Shown here: positions 26,837 through 37,066 of the stretch, one piece after another
Layout of the letters: each line of letters starts with the position of its first letter
Position numbering within the stretch: position 1 is the stretch's first letter
Program-made: the position numbers and the translations under genes
Notes under the pieces: generated by a model
Seen by the model: only the letters and a program-made list of their open reading frames with translations
Told to the model about the DNA's origin: nothing
Databases searched by the model: none
Origin: Methanobrevibacter thaueri
GTDB taxonomy: Archaea > Methanobacteriota > Methanobacteria > Methanobacteriales > Methanobacteriaceae
Direction of reading: 5' to 3'
Assembly: GCF_015062915.1 (NCBI RefSeq)
Contig: NZ_SUTJ01000011.1
Coordinates: 1-49,980, forward strand
DNA: 49,980 nt

Positions 26837-27349
26837 TTATAAGTAGCCAACCATCTCGTCCATGCTCACATTTCTGGAATGCAGTGGGGAAGGACGGGCT
26901 TTTTCTGAAGGATATCCTATAGGAAGCAGTGCGACACTGACCATGTTCTCCGGCAGGTCAAATAGCTCATCGAGAACCCTCTTGTCGTATCCCCTGACCC
27001 ATACGGAGCCTATTCCCAAATCATATGCCTCAAGCATCATCTGTGTTGTTGCAATCACCGCATCGTCAAGGCCCGCATCATGTCCGTCAACGGTTTTCCA
27101 TGACACGCTCTTATCATAACATATCAAAAGCACTATTGGAGCGCCGAAACAGTAGGGAGTGAAGTTTCTGATCTTTTCAAGCCCTTCTTCACTTTTGATT
27201 ACAAAAACCCTTTGCGGCTGGTAATTGTTTCCTGTTGGTGCAACCTGTGCTGCCTTTAGAATCTTTTCAAGTTTTTCATCCTCAATTTCCCTGTCGGAAT
27301 ATTTTCTCACTGAATACCTTTCACAGGCCAAATCTAAAAAATCTTTCAT
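26837..27349 (-). CDS. Nitroreductase-family flavoprotein
   Basis: FMN-dependent oxidoreductase of 170 aa. The N-terminal ACERYSVRKYSDREI binds FMN phosphate, QVAPTGNNYQPQRVFVI forms the substrate side, and DDAVIATTQMMLEAYDLGIGSVWVRG is the dimer helix and FMN contact. GIPSEKARP-like text (GYPSEKARPSPLHSR) closes the domain. ATG at 27349 is chosen because GTGATATT precedes it. Substrate unknown. It lies between two transporters, so a role in detoxification is possible but is inference. Confidence 0.88.
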   Translation of the reverse strand: MKDFLDLACERYSVRKYSDREIEDEKLEKILKAAQVAPTGNNYQPQRVFVIKSEEGLEKIRNFTPYCFGAPIVLLICYDKSVSWKTVDGHDAGLDDAVIATTQMMLEAYDLGIGSVWVRGYDKRVLDELFDLPENMVSVALLPIGYPSEKARPSPLHSRNVSMDEMVGYL

Positions 27350-27423
27350 AATATCACATAATAAATCGTTGTATACTATTTTATACACTCATAAGATAAT
27401 AGTCTTGCCATTAAAAAATTAAA

Positions 27424-28791
27424 TTATTGTGAAGTTTTCGCCTTGATTCCAACAAATGAAGCGAAAACGGATGCTATGCACAATACCACACAAATTATGC
27501 ATGTTAATTGACAGCTTTGAACCAGCATAGGATAGTATTGCTCGATAATCGGAACGTCACCCATGACAAATGCAAAGACAAGTGTCAATATGCCCATACT
27601 CATTGCCTGGCCCACTGTACGCATCGTTGCAACCGCCGCTGATGCCACTGAAGTGTCCTTTGGTGGAACTGAACCCATTATAACATTCGTATTCGGCGGT
27701 GAAAACAGCCCAAATCCGACACCGTAGATTATCATTGATATTATTAGAAACTCCATTGAAGTGGCACTGTCGAGTGATGAGAAGAGAAACAGGGATATTG
27801 TTCCAAGAGCCATTCCAATAGCTGCCAGGATTTGCGGAACGAACTTGTCTGACAGCCTTCCAGCAATCGGAGCCAGAACAACCTGGCATAACGGTGCCAC
27901 AAGAAGAATTATTCCTGCAGTCTGTGAATCGAATCCCTTAATGTATTGCAAGTGATAATTTAGGATTGTTGTAACCGCATATGTTGCCAGATAGGCGCAA
28001 AGTGATGCGAAATTGGCTGAAAGGAACTTATGGTTTTTGAAAAACCTGATGTCGAATACAGGATATTCCTGCCTTAATTCAATCAGTGCGAAAATCACAA
28101 GGATTATGACTCCCAATATTGTTAGGATTATTCCCAATTGTGTGTTAAGAACAGTGAATCCGTACATGAAAAGCACTATACCGATTCCATATGCAAGAGA
28201 TCCCTTCAAGTCAAGAGGGATGTTTTCAAATGATGACCATTCATCATCGATTCTTGTCAGAAGCAATGCCAGAATAACAAACAGGAACGGAACTCCGAAA
28301 AGCACCACTGATCTCCATCCCAAATTAAAGTTGAGGATTCCTCCAATTACCGGAGAAAGTGACAGCCCCACATAAACACCGGTAATGTTTATTCCCAATG
28401 CCTTACCACGCTCTTCGGGAGGAAATACATTCACTATCATTGCCATTGAAGTGACATTGATGAATGCCAGTGAAATTCCCAAGATGAACCTGCATGCTAA
28501 AAACTGCTCAGATGATGTGACAAGGACATTGACGATGGAGATTATGATAAACAGTATAATGTTGAAGTTGGTGACCTTCTTAAGGCCGTATTTGCCGGAA
28601 ATCTGACCGGCCGGAACGGACAATACTGCCACAATAAGTAAAAAGATGATGGTTACCCAGTTTTGAACTATATTGCTCATGTGAAATTCAGCTGCAATGC
28701 TTGGAATTACAATATTGACTGCATTAACGGCAAAAACAGTGAAAAATGACAATACAGTGCAAATCAACAAGAGCAAATTTTTATTTTCCAT
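27424..28791 (-). CDS. MFS drug-transporter-like permease (DHA2, 14-span type)
   Basis: 455-aa major facilitator protein. The first spans contain VNIVIPSIAAEF, the motif C-like region GITGVYVGLSLSPVIGG, and the loop-2/3 motif GQISGKYGLKKV (about 62-73). Around fourteen hydrophobic spans fit the EmrB/QacA group. The expected role is proton-driven export of drugs or other small molecules; the substrate cannot be called. First of the run MFS, nitroreductase, MATE, with gaps of 74 and 40 bp. Confidence 0.87.
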   Translation of the reverse strand: MENKNLLLLICTVLSFFTVFAVNAVNIVIPSIAAEFHMSNIVQNWVTIIFLLIVAVLSVPAGQISGKYGLKKVTNFNIILFIIISIVNVLVTSSEQFLACRFILGISLAFINVTSMAMIVNVFPPEERGKALGINITGVYVGLSLSPVIGGILNFNLGWRSVVLFGVPFLFVILALLLTRIDDEWSSFENIPLDLKGSLAYGIGIVLFMYGFTVLNTQLGIILTILGVIILVIFALIELRQEYPVFDIRFFKNHKFLSANFASLCAYLATYAVTTILNYHLQYIKGFDSQTAGIILLVAPLCQVVLAPIAGRLSDKFVPQILAAIGMALGTISLFLFSSLDSATSMEFLIISMIIYGVGFGLFSPPNTNVIMGSVPPKDTSVASAAVATMRTVGQAMSMGILTLVFAFVMGDVPIIEQYYPMLVQSCQLTCIICVVLCIASVFASFVGIKAKTSQ

Positions 28792-28831
28792 TACATTACT
28801 ATATTGAGTTTATATAATATGAACTTATACA

Positions 28832-29299
28832 TTAGAATCCAAATGAATACCCTGCATTTTTGCAGACACAATAACGGCACAAGGAGTTCTCGTCTTTTAT
28901 GCTCATGATTCTTGTCTTGCATTTGTATTCGCCGTTTTCCAAGAATACATGATCCTTTGCAGGACTCTCACCAACAGGATGCAATGGCCTTTTTGCCATC
29001 AATGCAAGGTAAAGTGAGATGTATTTTGTAAACTCCCTTGTTTCCTCATCCCCTCCTGCATATGTGTCGAAATAAAAGTCAATGTCATTTTTGATGTTGT
29101 CAACCACGCCATCCTTGATGTCATAGTCTTCAGTTATGTTTAAGGCAAAAATCTCATCCCAGGCTTCTGAATTGTACTTGGCAAGGCTTTTTGTCAATGG
29201 GTCCTTATATCTGTCATCAGTAACCTTGTTTCTGAGATATTCAATCGGATAATCCTTCAAGTTTTCCCTGATTTCCTCAAGTAATTCGGTAGCTTTCAT
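28832..29299 (-). CDS. UPF0305 / DUF2115 family protein
   Basis: Conserved archaeal protein of unknown function, 155 aa. The C-terminal LMAKRPLHPVGESPAKDHVF and the cysteine pattern YKCKTRIMSIKDENSLCRYCVCKNAG suggest a metal-binding tail with four cysteines. It follows ogg on the minus strand by 51 bp and could share its transcript. Family call from memory of the DUF2115 motif layout. Confidence 0.8.
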   Translation of the reverse strand: MKATELLEEIRENLKDYPIEYLRNKVTDDRYKDPLTKSLAKYNSEAWDEIFALNITEDYDIKDGVVDNIKNDIDFYFDTYAGGDEETREFTKYISLYLALMAKRPLHPVGESPAKDHVFLENGEYKCKTRIMSIKDENSLCRYCVCKNAGYSFGF

Positions 29300-29350
29300 A
29301 ATTAAATTAATGTATTTACTTGAATATTATTTTTTCTAAAAAAAAGTAGA

Positions 29351-30265
29351 TTATTTGAGCTTGCTCATCAAACCTGATTTTCTTGCATAATGGAACAGGT
29401 AAAGCTGCACATACCCTGCATTGTCACCGAACTCTTCCATTCCGAATTCACGGACCTTGGCAACGCTTATGTCCTTTCCGTCAAAGTAGAGGTGTGAAAC
29501 TATGCGCTTTATCCACACGTCTGAGGGAAATGCTTCCCTGAAGTTAAACCCGTAAAGCAGTATGCAGTCAGCAACTTTCGGACCGACTCCCGGAACTTTC
29601 AGTATTGTTTCAAATGCCTCATCATAGCTCATCCTGAAAATATCCTGAAGGTCTATTTCATCTGTAAACATCTCGCTTGCCCTTCTCATGTAAGGTGCTC
29701 TATATCCCACGCCACAATTCTTTAGATTATTTGTGCACTTTGAAATATCTTGAATATTTGACAAATCTGATTCTTCTTCATCATCCAAGTATACATTTAA
29801 TAAGTCATTGCTTTTAGGAAAAGTATAGTAATCGCCATGTTGATTTCCCCAATTCTGCTTAATCTGTGAAACCGATTGGGTCCATCTTTTTATGGAATTG
29901 TTTGCAGAGCAGATTGATGAGATTACACACTCAAATGGGTCCGGTGCCAAAAACAGTCTCAATCCATTGCAGAACTCGGACATCTCAGCCAGTTCGGCAT
30001 GGTTGGCGAGATATTTATAGAACTTGTCCAAATCAAAATCCAAGTCAAAAATGTAGTTGAGCTTATCGCTAGCCTGCTTTTGTGAAATGTCTCCGGAATA
30101 GCTGAAATCCAAAAATTCTCCGGATTGCTTAACATTAAAGACAACCGGTTCGCCATCAACATTGACAACATTAGAAAAAGTGCCTTCAACCTCATGCCAT
30201 GGAGGCTGTGAAGTCTGGCCTGACAACTGGGTCAATTCCAAGTCAATTGGTGTTTTTATAATCAT
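29351..30265 (-). CDS. ogg: 8-oxoguanine DNA glycosylase, OGG1-like (HhH-GPD)
   Basis: Removes oxidised guanine from DNA. The 304-aa protein has an N-terminal OGG-type beta domain, then [21 protein letters not shown], and the helix-hairpin-helix [22 protein letters not shown] with the catalytic Lys in GPK, followed by [10 protein letters not shown] with the conserved Asp. The closest layout is eukaryotic OGG1 and not the short archaeal AGOG. Its start codon overlaps the hisF stop by 4 bases (ATGA), so translation is coupled. Confidence 0.9.
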   Translation of the reverse strand: MIIKTPIDLELTQLSGQTSQPPWHEVEGTFSNVVNVDGEPVVFNVKQSGEFLDFSYSGDISQKQASDKLNYIFDLDFDLDKFYKYLANHAELAEMSEFCNGLRLFLAPDPFECVISSICSANNSIKRWTQSVSQIKQNWGNQHGDYYTFPKSNDLLNVYLDDEEESDLSNIQDISKCTNNLKNCGVGYRAPYMRRASEMFTDEIDLQDIFRMSYDEAFETILKVPGVGPKVADCILLYGFNFREAFPSDVWIKRIVSHLYFDGKDISVAKVREFGMEEFGDNAGYVQLYLFHYARKSGLMSKLK

Positions 30266-31086
30266 AAGCGAACAGCCACGTTATTTTCCTTAAGGTATTC
30301 CTTTACGGTTCCTATTGAATATTGGTTGAAGTGGAATATGCTTGCAGCAAGTGCAGCTGAAACATCGGTTTTTTCGAAAACTTCCAATATATGCTTAGGT
30401 TCGCCGACACCGCCACTGGCAATGACTGGAATGTCAACCGCATCATTTATTGCCTTATTGAGCTCAATATCATAGCCGTTCTGGGTTCCATCCCCATCCA
30501 TACTGGTCAACAATACCTCTCCGGCTCCGCGCTCCTGGCATTCAATTGCCCATTGGATTGCATCGATTCCTGTGAATTCTCGTCCGCCGTAGATGCTTGT
30601 GTCAAACCAGCAGTATCCCTTATCGGTTTCAATGACTGTCTTGTCCTTTGCATCATCGGGATGGTTGACATATCTTCTTTTTGCATCGATTCCAATCACG
30701 ACAGCCTGTGATCCGACAACCTTTGAGGCCTCGGTTAGAAGTTCAGGATTCTTGATGGCTGCAGTGTTGGTGGAGCACTTGTCCGCTCCTGCCTTAAGCA
30801 TCTTGATGTAATCGTCAACCTTCCTTATTCCTCCGCCTACGCAAATTGGCATGAAAACGTTTTCAGTTAATCTGTCGATTACATCAGCCATTGTCGCACG
30901 GCGTTCATGAGAAGCTGTGATGTCCAATACAACAACCTCATCTGCACCTTCCTCATAGTAGCGTGTAGCAAGGTCAACTGGATTTCCAGCGTATTTTATT
31001 TCCTTAAACTCAACACCTTTAACAACACGACCTTCCGGAACCTGCAGGTCACAATCTAGACAAGGAATGATTCTTTTAGTTAACAT
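30262..31086 (-). CDS. hisF: Imidazole glycerol phosphate synthase cyclase subunit
   Basis: Uses ammonia from HisH to close the imidazole ring in histidine synthesis; the by-product AICAR feeds purines. 274-aa TIM barrel: IIPCLDCD with D11, VCVGGGIR (seen as ICVGGGIR), VVIGIDAKR with the second catalytic Asp, [15 protein letters not shown] and IASGGVG. ATG at 31086 gives the family length; a TTG 9 bases upstream is less likely. It lies 49 bp after the Sec61beta gene and overlaps ogg. Confidence 0.96.
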   Translation of the reverse strand: MLTKRIIPCLDCDLQVPEGRVVKGVEFKEIKYAGNPVDLATRYYEEGADEVVVLDITASHERRATMADVIDRLTENVFMPICVGGGIRKVDDYIKMLKAGADKCSTNTAAIKNPELLTEASKVVGSQAVVIGIDAKRRYVNHPDDAKDKTVIETDKGYCWFDTSIYGGREFTGIDAIQWAIECQERGAGEVLLTSMDGDGTQNGYDIELNKAINDAVDIPVIASGGVGEPKHILEVFEKTDVSAALAASIFHFNQYSIGTVKEYLKENNVAVRL

Positions 31087-31129
31087 AGTAATCAAAAATT
31101 TGTAAAAAAAGTAGTGGATTGTTTATAAA

Positions 31130-31148
31130 ATATTCTTAAGCAGAATAT
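31130..31148 (-). terminator. Hairpin over the Sec61beta stop codon
   Basis: On the minus strand ATATTCT and AGAATAT enclose five bases, and the TAA (31136-31138) is inside. TTTTAT follows. It may only attenuate, since hisF follows on the same strand. Confidence 0.5.
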
Positions 31149-31297
31149 CTTAAAACAAAGCATAATATTGCTAAAATAATAACAGCAACAATAACGTGCT
31201 CAGGTGAAAGTTTTGGACCTAAACTTTCTTCATCAAAGTATCTTACCAAACCAGCACCGGTTTGAGGCATTGAAATCTTGTTATCTTTTTTTGCCAT
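31136..31297 (-). CDS. secG: Preprotein translocase Sec61-beta subunit (SecG homologue)
   Basis: 53-aa tail-anchored subunit of the archaeal SecYEbeta channel. The N-terminus MAKKDNKISMPQTGAGLVRY matches the Sec61beta motif (small residues, GAGLVRYF), followed by LSPEHVIVAVIILAILC, the single C-terminal membrane span. GGGAGA precedes the ATG by a normal distance. It lies in the ffh-pus10-moaC minus-strand run, which puts SRP54 and a translocon subunit in one neighbourhood. Confidence 0.93.
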   Translation of the reverse strand: MAKKDNKISMPQTGAGLVRYFDEESLGPKLSPEHVIVAVIILAILCFVLRYSA

Positions 31298-31369
31298 AAT
31301 CTGTCTCCCATAAAATTTAATTCATAAAAAATAATTGAATATAATTATTTTTTTCATCATATATAAAGT

Positions 31370-31837
31370 TTAAATTTTCTCTTTCTTGATGACTTTAATG
31401 TCGCTTATTCTAGTGTCTGGGTATTGTCCGTCCTCATCCTTTTCAACAGCCTTGACCATATCCCAAACTGTTAAAAGAGCAACGCTGACACCGGTAATGG
31501 CTTCCATTTCAACACCTGTTTTACCTAAAGTGTTAACTGCACATCTTGCAATGATTTCATCTTCCTTGACCTCAAAGTCAAGCTCAATGCCGGTCAATGC
31601 CAAAGGATGGCAGAGTGGTATTATTGAAGATGTGTTTTTGACAGCCTGAATTCCAGCAATCTGAGCAGTGGTCAATACATTACCCTTTTTGATTTCCTCA
31701 TTTTGAATCAAATCAATGGTGTGCTTATCCAAAAATATGCTTCCGCTTGCTATTGCCCTTCTTTTCTGGTCAGGTTTTGCCCCGACTTCGACCATATGTA
31801 CTCCGCTGTCTGTTAAGTGTGTAAATTCATCTGCCAT
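31370..31837 (-). CDS. moaC: Cyclic pyranopterin monophosphate synthase MoaC
   Basis: Forms cPMP with MoaA in molybdopterin synthesis, the cofactor of formate dehydrogenase and formylmethanofuran dehydrogenase. The 155-aa protein has all MoaC landmarks: HMVEVGAKPDQKRRAIA, AGIQAVKNTSSIIPLCHPL and TGVEMEAITGVSVALLTVWDM. It begins 4 bases after the pus10 stop, so it belongs to the ffh-pus10-moaC operon. Confidence 0.97.
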   Translation of the reverse strand: MADEFTHLTDSGVHMVEVGAKPDQKRRAIASGSIFLDKHTIDLIQNEEIKKGNVLTTAQIAGIQAVKNTSSIIPLCHPLALTGIELDFEVKEDEIIARCAVNTLGKTGVEMEAITGVSVALLTVWDMVKAVEKDEDGQYPDTRISDIKVIKKEKI

Positions 31838-31841
31838 GCTA

Positions 31842-33047
31842 TCACTTCTCGCTTACTTCCAATACATCCAATTGTTCACAAATTGCTTTAACGCCCAATA
31901 TTTCACTTACATTAGGTTGGCTTCTTCCCTCATCACCTGAAATCAGTTCCTTGATGTAGAGTCCACCTTCAGTTTTAATTTTCATGCTGAATGTCATATC
32001 ATCAATTATTTCATATGACAAGTCAAGCACATGCTTTACGCGAACCATGTCTGTTCGCCTTCTAAGCACTCTTAAAGGAGTTTGCTGGTTGATTTCACCT
32101 AAATCCAACAAGTCCTCAAGTTTATCTGGATCATATGCCTCGTCGCACTTGACGATGGCACTGTAAACCTTATATGCATCCGGTGAGGATTGCTTTATTT
32201 CCGCTTTTCTTGGCCTTTCACATAGTTTCAAGCCATGATAGGCTGTTTTGCCCTCATTGATTTCATTGATTTCCTTTTCGAGTTTGGCCAAATCCAGGTT
32301 TCTGATTTTTGGCTCCTTTATCTCAAGGACAAACTGTCTGCCGGAGCCCAACATAAGTACATCAATGTCCTCTCTTCCTGCACCGTGGAATTTGGCTTCC
32401 CGTCCCTTGGTTAATCTTAAAAAATGCTCGGATATTAACTCTTCAACGGATTCTGGATATTGTTTTCCAGTGTAATTGCACTCTTCACAGCCTCTGCCCT
32501 TGCATTTGCCGCATGGCCATTTGGTTTGTGGTATTCCACGTTTCAGCTTGTTGTATTTACCCTCAATATATAATGGGTTAATCTGGATTCTTACCTTTGG
32601 CTCACCTGTCAGGTCGATATTGAAAACTATGTCCTGCCTTTCGAATTCCGCTTCCTTATCAAACCTTTCCCAAATTCCAAGGCCAATTAGTCTGTTGACT
32701 TCCTTTTTAAGTGTTTCAACACCTAAATTGAATTTTTCGGACAGTTCTTCATCACGCTTTTGAATGTCTTTAGGTATCTGTGAACCGACAAGGAATGTGT
32801 CGTATTCAATGCCTAACTCATTTATTTTAGCGTCAATCTTGTCATACAATTCATCATCGAGCTTTTCGAATATGTTGTCACATATTACACAGTCAACATC
32901 AGTCAAATCAATGTTTAACTCTTCGCAAACCTTGTCTGCCCTCTCGATGTTGTTAGTGCCTTCGATTGTCTTTGACAGCTTGCGCCCTAGACAGTGCTTG
33001 CAGATCTTGCCGTCGGTTTCCTTCAGTATTTCTTCAGCCAGTCTCAT
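31842..33047 (-). CDS. pus10: tRNA pseudouridine synthase Pus10
   Basis: Makes pseudouridine at tRNA positions 54 and 55 in archaea. The 401-aa protein begins with a zinc-ribbon/THUMP-type region (CKHCLGRKL, then CVICDNIF; about residues 16-60), has a further cysteine pair set CGKCKGRGCEECNYTG (about 179-194), and the catalytic GAGREDIDVLMLGSGR with the active Asp in EDID (about 223-238). Length and order are normal. It starts 1 base after the ffh stop. Confidence 0.94.
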   Translation of the reverse strand: MRLAEEILKETDGKICKHCLGRKLSKTIEGTNNIERADKVCEELNIDLTDVDCVICDNIFEKLDDELYDKIDAKINELGIEYDTFLVGSQIPKDIQKRDEELSEKFNLGVETLKKEVNRLIGLGIWERFDKEAEFERQDIVFNIDLTGEPKVRIQINPLYIEGKYNKLKRGIPQTKWPCGKCKGRGCEECNYTGKQYPESVEELISEHFLRLTKGREAKFHGAGREDIDVLMLGSGRQFVLEIKEPKIRNLDLAKLEKEINEINEGKTAYHGLKLCERPRKAEIKQSSPDAYKVYSAIVKCDEAYDPDKLEDLLDLGEINQQTPLRVLRRRTDMVRVKHVLDLSYEIIDDMTFSMKIKTEGGLYIKELISGDEGRSQPNVSEILGVKAICEQLDVLEVSEK

Positions 33048-33048
33048 A

Positions 33049-34392
33049 TTATCTATTCATGAATTGTCCCATCATACGGTTCATGGCTCCGCCTCCAAGA
33101 CGACCGCCACGTCTTCCAAGTCCTTTCATTGTCTTTTTAGTGTTGTTATAGTATTTTAAAAGTTCCTTGACTTCACTTTCTTCAACACCGGACCCTCGTG
33201 CGATTCTCTGAATCCTTGATTGTTTGATGATTTTAGGGTTGAGCATCTCTTCCTCGGTCATTGATGACATCATGATCTTATATGAGTCGATTTTATCCTC
33301 TGTCATCTTTGAGGCTTCCTTGGTAATCTTGTTTCCCATTCCAGGAATCATGTTGAGTACCTGCTGCATCGGACCCATGCTGTTCATCATCTCAAACTGG
33401 TTTTTCATGTCCATCAAGGTGAATTTGCCTGTAAGCATGTTGTTCATGGTCTTTTCGGCAATGTCCTCGTCAATGTTTTCCTCAGCCTTTTCGATAAGGG
33501 ACTTGATGTCTCCCATACCCAATAGCCTTGAGATGAACCTTTCAGGGTCAAATAGCTCAAAGTCGTCGACACGTTCACCTGTACCGATGAACTTGATTGG
33601 AGCTCCTGTTTCAGCTACAGCGGACATTGCACCCCCACCTTTTGCTGAACCGTCGAGCTTGGTGATTATGATTGAACCGATGTCTGTTGCCTGTGAGAAA
33701 GCCTTTGCCTGCTCACCTGCTTGCTGACCGATGGTACCGTCAATAACAAGGATGGCTTCGTTCGGATTGATGATGTTGTCGAGCTCATCCATTTCGGCAA
33801 TGAGGTCTGATTCTTCCTTGTGCCTTCCGGCTGTATCGAAGATTATGACCTTACGGTTCTTGAATTCCTGCAAACCCTTTTGGGCCAAATCCAATGCGTC
33901 CTTGTTGTTAGGATCCCCATATAAAGGCACATCCATCTCTTCTGTGAGTTGCCTTAACTGTTCATAAGCTGCAGGTCTCCATGTGTCTGTACATACGACT
34001 GCAGGATTGAAACCCTTTTTCTGAAGGTATCTGCACAATTTACCGATTGTTGTGGTCTTACCTGAACCTTGCAAACCTAAAAAGAGAATCTTGTATGGCC
34101 TGTCGTTGATTTCAAGGCCAGCGGCTTCGCTTCCAAGCAGGTTGACCATTTCCTCATAGATGATTGTTATTACATGTTCCCGTGGAGTGATACCCTTTGG
34201 AGGTTCCTCTTCAAGAGCACGGGATTCTATTTTCTTTGATAAATCTAAAACTAATTTAATATTAACGTCAGATTGGATTAAGGCACGTTGAATATCCTTT
34301 ACAACTTCCTTAATTGTTTTCTTGTCAATCACTGACATTCCCACTAATTTTTTCATGGTATTAGTAAGATTTTCTCCTAAATTTCCGAGCAT
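33049..34392 (-). CDS. ffh: Signal recognition particle protein SRP54
   Basis: GTPase that binds 7S RNA and signal sequences. The 447-aa protein has the N domain, the G domain with [14 protein letters not shown] (about 105-118), [10 protein letters not shown] and [12 protein letters not shown], and the methionine-rich M domain (about 300-447) with [14 protein letters not shown] and the [15 protein letters not shown]-binding helix. ATG at 34392 follows GTGATTACT; a GTG 9 bases upstream is rejected. It heads the minus-strand run and is divergent from hpt. Confidence 0.97.
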   Translation of the reverse strand: MLGNLGENLTNTMKKLVGMSVIDKKTIKEVVKDIQRALIQSDVNIKLVLDLSKKIESRALEEEPPKGITPREHVITIIYEEMVNLLGSEAAGLEINDRPYKILFLGLQGSGKTTTIGKLCRYLQKKGFNPAVVCTDTWRPAAYEQLRQLTEEMDVPLYGDPNNKDALDLAQKGLQEFKNRKVIIFDTAGRHKEESDLIAEMDELDNIINPNEAILVIDGTIGQQAGEQAKAFSQATDIGSIIITKLDGSAKGGGAMSAVAETGAPIKFIGTGERVDDFELFDPERFISRLLGMGDIKSLIEKAEENIDEDIAEKTMNNMLTGKFTLMDMKNQFEMMNSMGPMQQVLNMIPGMGNKITKEASKMTEDKIDSYKIMMSSMTEEEMLNPKIIKQSRIQRIARGSGVEESEVKELLKYYNNTKKTMKGLGRRGGRLGGGAMNRMMGQFMNR

Positions 34393-34476
34393 AGTAATCA
34401 CTTGAATAATAATTTATAAATTATATTAAAATATATTTATATTTATTAAGTGTTTAATAATTTTTGTGTGAGAGAC

Positions 34477-35046
34477 ATGTTAGAAGAAGTAATCAAATCA
34501 TTAGAAGCATCCCCGATTGTTAAAAAAGGTGAATACAACTACTTTGTAAACCCTATAAGTGATGGTGTTCCAGCAATGGACCCGTTAATGCTTAGAGAAT
34601 TGTCACTTGCAGTTCACAAGTATGCTGATTTAGACATCGACAAGATTGTCGCTGTTGAGGCCATGGGAATACACCTTGCAACCGCATTGTCCCTTGCAAC
34701 AGACATTCCATTTGTTGTAATCCGTAAAAGGCAATACGGTCTTCCAGGCGAAAAGGAAGTTTATCAGAAAACCGGTTACGGTTCATCAAACCTTTATGTG
34801 AACGATTTACATGAAGGCGAAAAGATATTACTCATCGACGATGTGGTAAGTACCGGAGGAACATTGATTGCATTAATCAAGACCCTGCAGGACATGGGAC
34901 TTGACTTGAAATCAGTTGTTGCAATCATCGACAAGGGCGAAGGTAAGGAAATAGTTAAAAAGGAAACCGGAATTGACGTGTTATCCATTGTGAAATTGGA
35001 CGTTATTGACGGCAAGGTAGTTATCGAAAGCACAATCGAAGATTAA
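34477..35046 (+). CDS. hpt: Hypoxanthine/guanine phosphoribosyltransferase, archaeal type
   Basis: Salvages hypoxanthine or guanine with PRPP. The 189-aa protein has the PRPP loop [19 protein letters not shown] (about 118-136), the N-terminal [15 protein letters not shown] and [14 protein letters not shown]. It fits the archaeal HGPRTase group, longer than APRT only at the ends. ATG at 34477 is preferred since GTGAGAGAC precedes it. Dph2 starts 1 base after its stop, so the two are coupled. Confidence 0.9.
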   Translation: MLEEVIKSLEASPIVKKGEYNYFVNPISDGVPAMDPLMLRELSLAVHKYADLDIDKIVAVEAMGIHLATALSLATDIPFVVIRKRQYGLPGEKEVYQKTGYGSSNLYVNDLHEGEKILLIDDVVSTGGTLIALIKTLQDMGLDLKSVVAIIDKGEGKEIVKKETGIDVLSIVKLDVIDGKVVIESTIED

Positions 35047-35047
35047 A

Positions 35048-36052
35048 ATGTCAATGTACGATATGGATTTGGACAGGGCAATCCGAAAAATCAACTCAAT
35101 CGACGCAAAAACCGTTGGATTGCAGTTTCCGGAAGGCCTTAAAATCCAGGCAACTAAAATAGCCCGCATAATCGAAGAGGAAACAGATGCCATCGTCATC
35201 ATATCAGGAGACCCATGCTTCGGAGCGTGCGATGTCAGCGACTGGAAGATGAAAGGCTCAGTTGACCTTATCATCCACTACGGCCACACTCCGCTCCCGT
35301 TGAAATATGAGGTTCCAACACTCTTCATAGAGGCATTTTCAAAAATCGACATTAAAAAGGACCTGAAAAAGAGCCTTGAATACCTTAAGGATTACTCAAG
35401 AATAGGGCTTGTCACTACAACACAGCACTTGCACCTTTTAAGTGAAGCGAAGGATTTCCTGGAGGACAACGGCAAGGAAGTCATTTTAGGCTCATCCCCA
35501 TCAACCCGTAAGGGCCAAGTATTGGGATGCAACTTCTCATCAATCAAGGACCTGGAGGTTGACGTGACCCTGTTTATCGGAAGCGGAAATTTCCACCCGT
35601 TAGGAATAAAGCTGTTTACAAAGACACCTGTTCTGGCACTTGATCCGTACAATTCGGAAATCAGAAGCATGGATGAGTTTGCAGACAGGATTTTAAGAAT
35701 CCGCTTTGCAAGAATAACCAAGGCCCGCTCAGCCGAAAAGTGGGGAATACTTGTTTCCTCAAAAGAGGGCCAGTACCGTATGATGCTTGCAAAGGAAATC
35801 AAAAAAACACTTGAAGAGGCTAAAATGGAGGCATTCATCATACTGGTCGACAATGTGTCACCTGAAGTATTATTGCCATATATGGAACTTGACGCATTTG
35901 TCGTAAGCGCATGTCCAAGAATAGCCATTGACGATTCCCAGATGTACAAAAAGCCTCTATTGACACCACAGGAATTGGAGATAGTCCTGAACAAGCGCGA
36001 ATGGGAAAACTACCAGCTGGATGAAATCCTATTCCATGAAAGATATGAGTAA
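35048..36052 (+). CDS. dph2: 2-(3-amino-3-carboxypropyl)histidine synthase (Dph2)
   Basis: First step of diphthamide formation on elongation factor 2: a non-canonical SAM/4Fe-4S enzyme. The 334-aa protein has the three cluster cysteines in separate domains, [10 protein letters not shown] (about 58-67), VLGCNFS (about 158-164) and [11 protein letters not shown] (about 277-287), plus GLQFPEGL and the HYGHTPLP loop. Translation starts at 35048 or two codons later. It forms a two-gene unit with hpt and ends in a hairpin. Confidence 0.94.
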   Translation: MSMYDMDLDRAIRKINSIDAKTVGLQFPEGLKIQATKIARIIEEETDAIVIISGDPCFGACDVSDWKMKGSVDLIIHYGHTPLPLKYEVPTLFIEAFSKIDIKKDLKKSLEYLKDYSRIGLVTTTQHLHLLSEAKDFLEDNGKEVILGSSPSTRKGQVLGCNFSSIKDLEVDVTLFIGSGNFHPLGIKLFTKTPVLALDPYNSEIRSMDEFADRILRIRFARITKARSAEKWGILVSSKEGQYRMMLAKEIKKTLEEAKMEAFIILVDNVSPEVLLPYMELDAFVVSACPRIAIDDSQMYKKPLLTPQELEIVLNKREWENYQLDEILFHERYE

Positions 36053-36067
36053 AGTGAAAACTTTACT
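36048..36067 (+). terminator. dph2 terminator hairpin containing the stop codon
   Basis: Arms AGTAAAGT and ACTTTACT around GAAA. TAA at 36050-36052 is in the left arm, and TTTCTATTTTTTATT follows. Confidence 0.75.
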
Positions 36068-36203
36068 TTTCTATTTTTTATTCAAAACAGCAACTTAAGA
36101 AAAAATATTATCAATATATAAATACTTTTAAATATAAACATCACCTAAAATTATAATATTAAAGAAATTTTTAGTAAAATCTTTATATTTGGTGGATTTT
36201 GAT

Positions 36204-36773
36204 ATGAGTGCAGAAGATGAAAAAATCGTGATGCCTGGAGACAAGATCGGAATTATAGAACAATACCTCCCAGGCGAAGGTACTTATGACGATAATGGTG
36301 ACATTAAATCATCAGTACTTGGTAATGTTAAAATTAATCAAAAAATGAAGGTTATTTCTGTTGTGTCAGATGCTAAACCGGCTCTTTTAAAAGTGGGCGA
36401 TATCGTTTACGGTCAGATTACCGACATCAAACCACAAAGGGCTAACGTTAAGATTGACTGTATGAAAGATAATGGAAGACCATTGGCCTTGCCTTACATG
36501 GGAGCCATACACATTTCACAGGCTAAAAAGGACTATTTGGAAAAATTGTCCGATGCTTTCAGAATAGGAGACATTATCCAGGCAAAAGTTGTTAAGATAA
36601 CTGGAGATAATGTTGATTTAGGAACCGTTGATGACGATTGTGGAGTCCTAAAGGCAATGTGTACCCGCTGCAGGGATTACATGCATACTACACAAAAGGA
36701 AAATGAGCTTCAGTGCAATACCTGTAATAAAAAAGAAAGACGTAAAGTCTCTACAAACTATGTTAATGATTAA
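36204..36773 (+). CDS. csl4: Exosome RNA-binding subunit Csl4
   Basis: Cap protein of the archaeal RNA exosome. The 189-aa protein shows the three-part Csl4 layout: N-terminal VMPGDKIGIIEQYLPGEGTYDDNG (about 8-31), an S1 RNA-binding domain (about 65-135, KVGDIVYGQITDI to VKITGDNVDLGT), and a C-terminal zinc ribbon CTRCRDYM...LQCNTCNKKERRKV. ATG at 36204 follows GGTGG. It opens the plus-strand run csl4, rpo11, Nudix, tfs, of which the csl4/rpo11 pairing is common in Euryarchaeota. Confidence 0.94.
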   Translation: MSAEDEKIVMPGDKIGIIEQYLPGEGTYDDNGDIKSSVLGNVKINQKMKVISVVSDAKPALLKVGDIVYGQITDIKPQRANVKIDCMKDNGRPLALPYMGAIHISQAKKDYLEKLSDAFRIGDIIQAKVVKITGDNVDLGTVDDDCGVLKAMCTRCRDYMHTTQKENELQCNTCNKKERRKVSTNYVND

Positions 36774-36787
36774 TTAAGGTTGATAAA

Positions 36788-37066
36788 ATGGAAAATTTTG
36801 AAATCGTTGAGGATAAAACTTTAGAACTCACATTTATTGTGAAGGATGAAAGCCACGGCATCTGCAATGCCTTAAGACACATCCTAATGCAAGACCCTGA
36901 CGTCGAATATGCTGTTTACAATATCGATCACCCTCTTACCGGAAAACCTGAAATGACCATCAAGACCAAAAGAGGAAAAAGACCAAGAAAAGTATTGAAA
37001 AAAGCAGCTGAAGAATTACAGAAAGAGAGTTCTGAATTTAAAAAACTTATTGATGAAGCTTTATAG
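36788..37066 (+). CDS. rpo11: RNA polymerase subunit Rpo11 (RpoL)
   Basis: Pairs with Rpo3 to form the assembly platform of RNA polymerase, like bacterial alpha. The 92-aa protein has the family core LTFIVKDESHGICNALRHILMQDPDV (about residues 14-39), Y..DHPL and a C-terminal helix. An AAGGTTGAT ribosome site lies in the 14-bp gap after csl4. Its stop is in a hairpin, yet the next gene starts 30 bp later on the same strand. Confidence 0.96.
   Translation: MENFEIVEDKTLELTFIVKDESHGICNALRHILMQDPDVEYAVYNIDHPLTGKPEMTIKTKRGKRPRKVLKKAAEELQKESSEFKKLIDEAL

Noticed and set aside
26797..26850. TTG start extending the MATE protein by 18 residues
   Set aside because: The extension overlaps the nitroreductase end, lacks a ribosome site, and a TATA box points to the ATG at 26796.
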